From: Phycisphaerae bacterium | GTDB taxonomy: Bacteria; Planctomycetota; Phycisphaerae; Sedimentisphaerales; Anaerobacaceae | Length of the DNA: 5,948 nucleotides | Assembly (NCBI GenBank): GCA_030609625.1 | Contig: JAUWBX010000154.1 | Span: 1 to 5,948, forward strand | Reading direction: 5' to 3' | In this document: positions 4,789-5,948 of the stretch, one piece after another | Position numbering within the stretch: position 1 is the first letter of the stretch | Layout of the letters: the number at the start of each line of letters is the position of its first letter | Notes under the pieces: model-generated | Seen by the model: only the letters and a program-made list of their open reading frames with translations | Database searches by the model: none | What the model was told of the DNA's origin: nothing | Made by a program: the position numbers and the translations under genes

Positions 4789-5220
4789 ATGAAGACAATC
4801 ACAAATATATTGCTTGTAGCTCTCGCATTCACATTCACAGCCTGTGACCAGCAACCTGCACAAATTCATGTAAGGGAAGGAATAGGAAGCGACACTCTTG
4901 GCAGTAATATCGTAACCCGTCCGGTAGCCCATTTTTTTAGCGCACTGTTTGGCGAAGGCATCGAAATTGACGAAGCCATTCTGGCCAGAAACAACACCGG
5001 ATTTCTTGAGCTTAATATCAACGGACACAATCGCTCATATAATACCAAGCGGTTCAGGTATAAAATAGAATGGCTCGATGCAAACGGTTTAATGATTCAA
5101 ACCAAGACAAGCACATGGCTGCCGGCCTCGGCGACGGGTAAATCCTCATTTAGCCTTAAGGCCGTTGCGCCCAGAGTTGAAGCTGTACAATTCAGAATGG
5201 ACACTAAAAAGTGGGAGTAA
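4789..5220 (+). CDS. ycfL: YcfL family lipoprotein (DUF1425)
   Basis: This is a 143-residue protein. A signal peptide ends at TFTAC, giving a lipidated Cys19. The mature domain is a small beta-sandwich-like fold. ILARNNTGFLELNINGHN is followed by the family signature RFRYKIEWLDANGLMIQ, then TWLPASATGKSSFSLKAVAPRVEAVQFRM, which matches the W...G...L...AP...A..F pattern of DUF1425. E. coli YcfL is encoded directly before lpoB, as here. Its function is unknown; the conserved linkage suggests it works with LpoB. GGAG (4777-4780) lies eight bases before the ATG, and the gene begins 26 bases after the previous stop. The residue after Cys is Asp, which in enteric bacteria keeps lipoproteins in the inner membrane. 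The rule may not hold in this organism. Confidence 0.85.
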   Translation: MKTITNILLVALAFTFTACDQQPAQIHVREGIGSDTLGSNIVTRPVAHFFSALFGEGIEIDEAILARNNTGFLELNINGHNRSYNTKRFRYKIEWLDANGLMIQTKTSTWLPASATGKSSFSLKAVAPRVEAVQFRMDTKKWE

Positions 5221-5223
5221 ATT

Positions 5224-5835
5224 ATGAGAACAAAAATAATTATCACATTAGCCGGCCTTTTACTCGCAGGCTGTGCCACGGAAACTGTCAACATTGACGT
5301 TGTAAACGATGAGGGTAAGGCAGTTATGGAGCTGGACTATCGGGATTTTGCCCAGGCTGCCAGCGAAATGATTCAATCGATGGTTAGTTCAGGCGCTCTT
5401 AAAAAGCCGGGCGGTGGAAGATATGTCATGACGACTGCCAGAGTCACAAACGATACCATGCAGCGAATCGACACCGACCAATTGACGGCAAAGATCGAAG
5501 AAGAGCTTATGAACAGCGGTATGGTTGTAATGACCTCAGCAGTAGGTGGCAAGGGCGCCCCGGACGAAATGATTTACGAGATGAGGGATATCAGAGACTC
5601 AGCAACGGGAGACGAATTCAAACAGGAAACCCTTGCAGGCAAAAGAACGTTAATTGCACCTGAACTGAGTATCTCCGGTAAAATCTTCCAGAGAAACATT
5701 CGTTACGGTAATAACCGCCAGCAGGTTGAATATTATTTCCAGCTCAGGATAACAGACTTAACAACCGGCCTGAGATTCTGGCAGAAAGAATCTCTTATCG
5801 GCAAACGAGGAAGTAACAGGTCAGTAGCGTGGTAA
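5224..5835 (+). CDS. lpoB: LpoB, penicillin-binding protein activator lipoprotein
   Basis: This is a 203-residue protein. A signal peptide ends in the textbook lipobox LAGC, with Cys17. The mature part carries the LpoB family course: DYRDFAQAASEMIQSMV, RYVMTTARVTNDTMQRIDTD, LTAKIEEELMNSGMVVM, then ELSISGKIFQRNIRYG, QQVEYYFQLRITDLTTGL and the C-terminus FWQKESLIGKRGSNRSVAW. In E. coli LpoB reaches from the outer membrane through the peptidoglycan to bind and activate PBP1b, the class A transglycosylase/transpeptidase. The linker between Cys17 and the folded domain (about 20 residues) is shorter than in E. coli. The gene begins three bases after ycfL, and its ribosome site GGGAG (5213-5217) lies inside the end of ycfL, so the two are translated together. 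Whether a PBP1b-type partner exists in this genome is not visible here. Confidence 0.93.
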   Translation: MRTKIIITLAGLLLAGCATETVNIDVVNDEGKAVMELDYRDFAQAASEMIQSMVSSGALKKPGGGRYVMTTARVTNDTMQRIDTDQLTAKIEEELMNSGMVVMTSAVGGKGAPDEMIYEMRDIRDSATGDEFKQETLAGKRTLIAPELSISGKIFQRNIRYGNNRQQVEYYFQLRITDLTTGLRFWQKESLIGKRGSNRSVAW

Positions 5836-5880
5836 GAGCATAATTTTGTTTTATTGTCCAATATTAAAGTGGGGTTAAAA

Positions 5881-5948
5881 ATGAAAAAGATATACATTCT
5901 TCTGCTTGTGGTGGCATTGGTCTGCCCTAAAGCATTTTCCGCTGCTAA
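5881..5948 (+). CDS. Exported protein, N-terminal fragment (3' end cut by window)
   Basis: Only 22 codons are visible. MKK is followed by a hydrophobic core IYILLLVVALVC and then PKAFSAA, a typical Sec signal peptide with a likely signal peptidase I site at or near FSA. Cys15 is followed by Pro and preceded by LV, so it is a poor lipobox; this product differs from the lipoproteins before it. The ATG is preceded by GGGG (5871-5874) at six bases. The 45-base gap after lpoB has no hairpin or terminator, so the gene is probably the fourth member of the operon. The function cannot be read from what is present. Confidence 0.65.
   Translation, partial: MKKIYILLLVVALVCPKAFSAA

Overview
The window looks like part of the chromosome of a Gram-negative bacterium with a mid-40s percent GC content (estimated by eye). 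Every recognisable envelope gene begins with a signal peptide, and most carry a lipobox ending in Cys, so an outer membrane and Lol-type lipoprotein sorting are likely. The gene families and the intergenic palindromic repeats fit environmental phyla such as Planctomycetes/PVC at least as well as Proteobacteria. The sequence alone does not settle the taxonomy.

Layout. (1) 1-630, plus strand: a lipoprotein with a CsgG/LpoB-like domain and a Gly-rich C-terminal part, cut at its 5' end by the window edge. (2) 671-706: a strong GC-rich hairpin between convergent genes. (3) 721-948, minus strand: a 75-residue glycine-zipper lipoprotein with its own promoter and a good ribosome binding site. (4) 949-1349: a gene-free stretch with a large nested palindromic structure at 1152-1323. 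(5) 1350-2887, minus strand: a complete, compact type II restriction-modification system. A beta-class methyltransferase is followed, with an ATGA overlap, by a 203-residue endonuclease that closely resembles BstYI, so the predicted target is RGATCY. Its promoter lies so close to the methyltransferase ATG that the mRNA should be leaderless. The pair is bracketed by a perfect 11-bp inverted repeat (1334-1344 and 2941-2951). (6) 2952-3364: an intergenic stretch with several hairpins, a good plus-strand promoter embedded in a nested dyad, and a degraded palindromic repeat of the widespread TGTCATTCTGA... type lying in the leader. (7) 3365 to the end, plus strand: an envelope operon of a 465-residue COG3014-like lipoprotein, YcfL (DUF1425), LpoB, and the first 22 codons of another exported protein.

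How the parts work together. LpoB is the outer-membrane lipoprotein that activates the class A peptidoglycan synthase PBP1b in Escherichia coli. The COG3014-ycfL-lpoB set probably acts as one envelope unit, although the roles of the first two proteins are unknown. The restriction-modification pair is unrelated to these genes in function and sits between lipoprotein genes like a small inserted cassette. The window contains no RGATCY site and only four GATC tetramers, which agrees with the predicted specificity. I see known families in new arrangements and some unexplained structured DNA, but nothing that demands a wholly new system.
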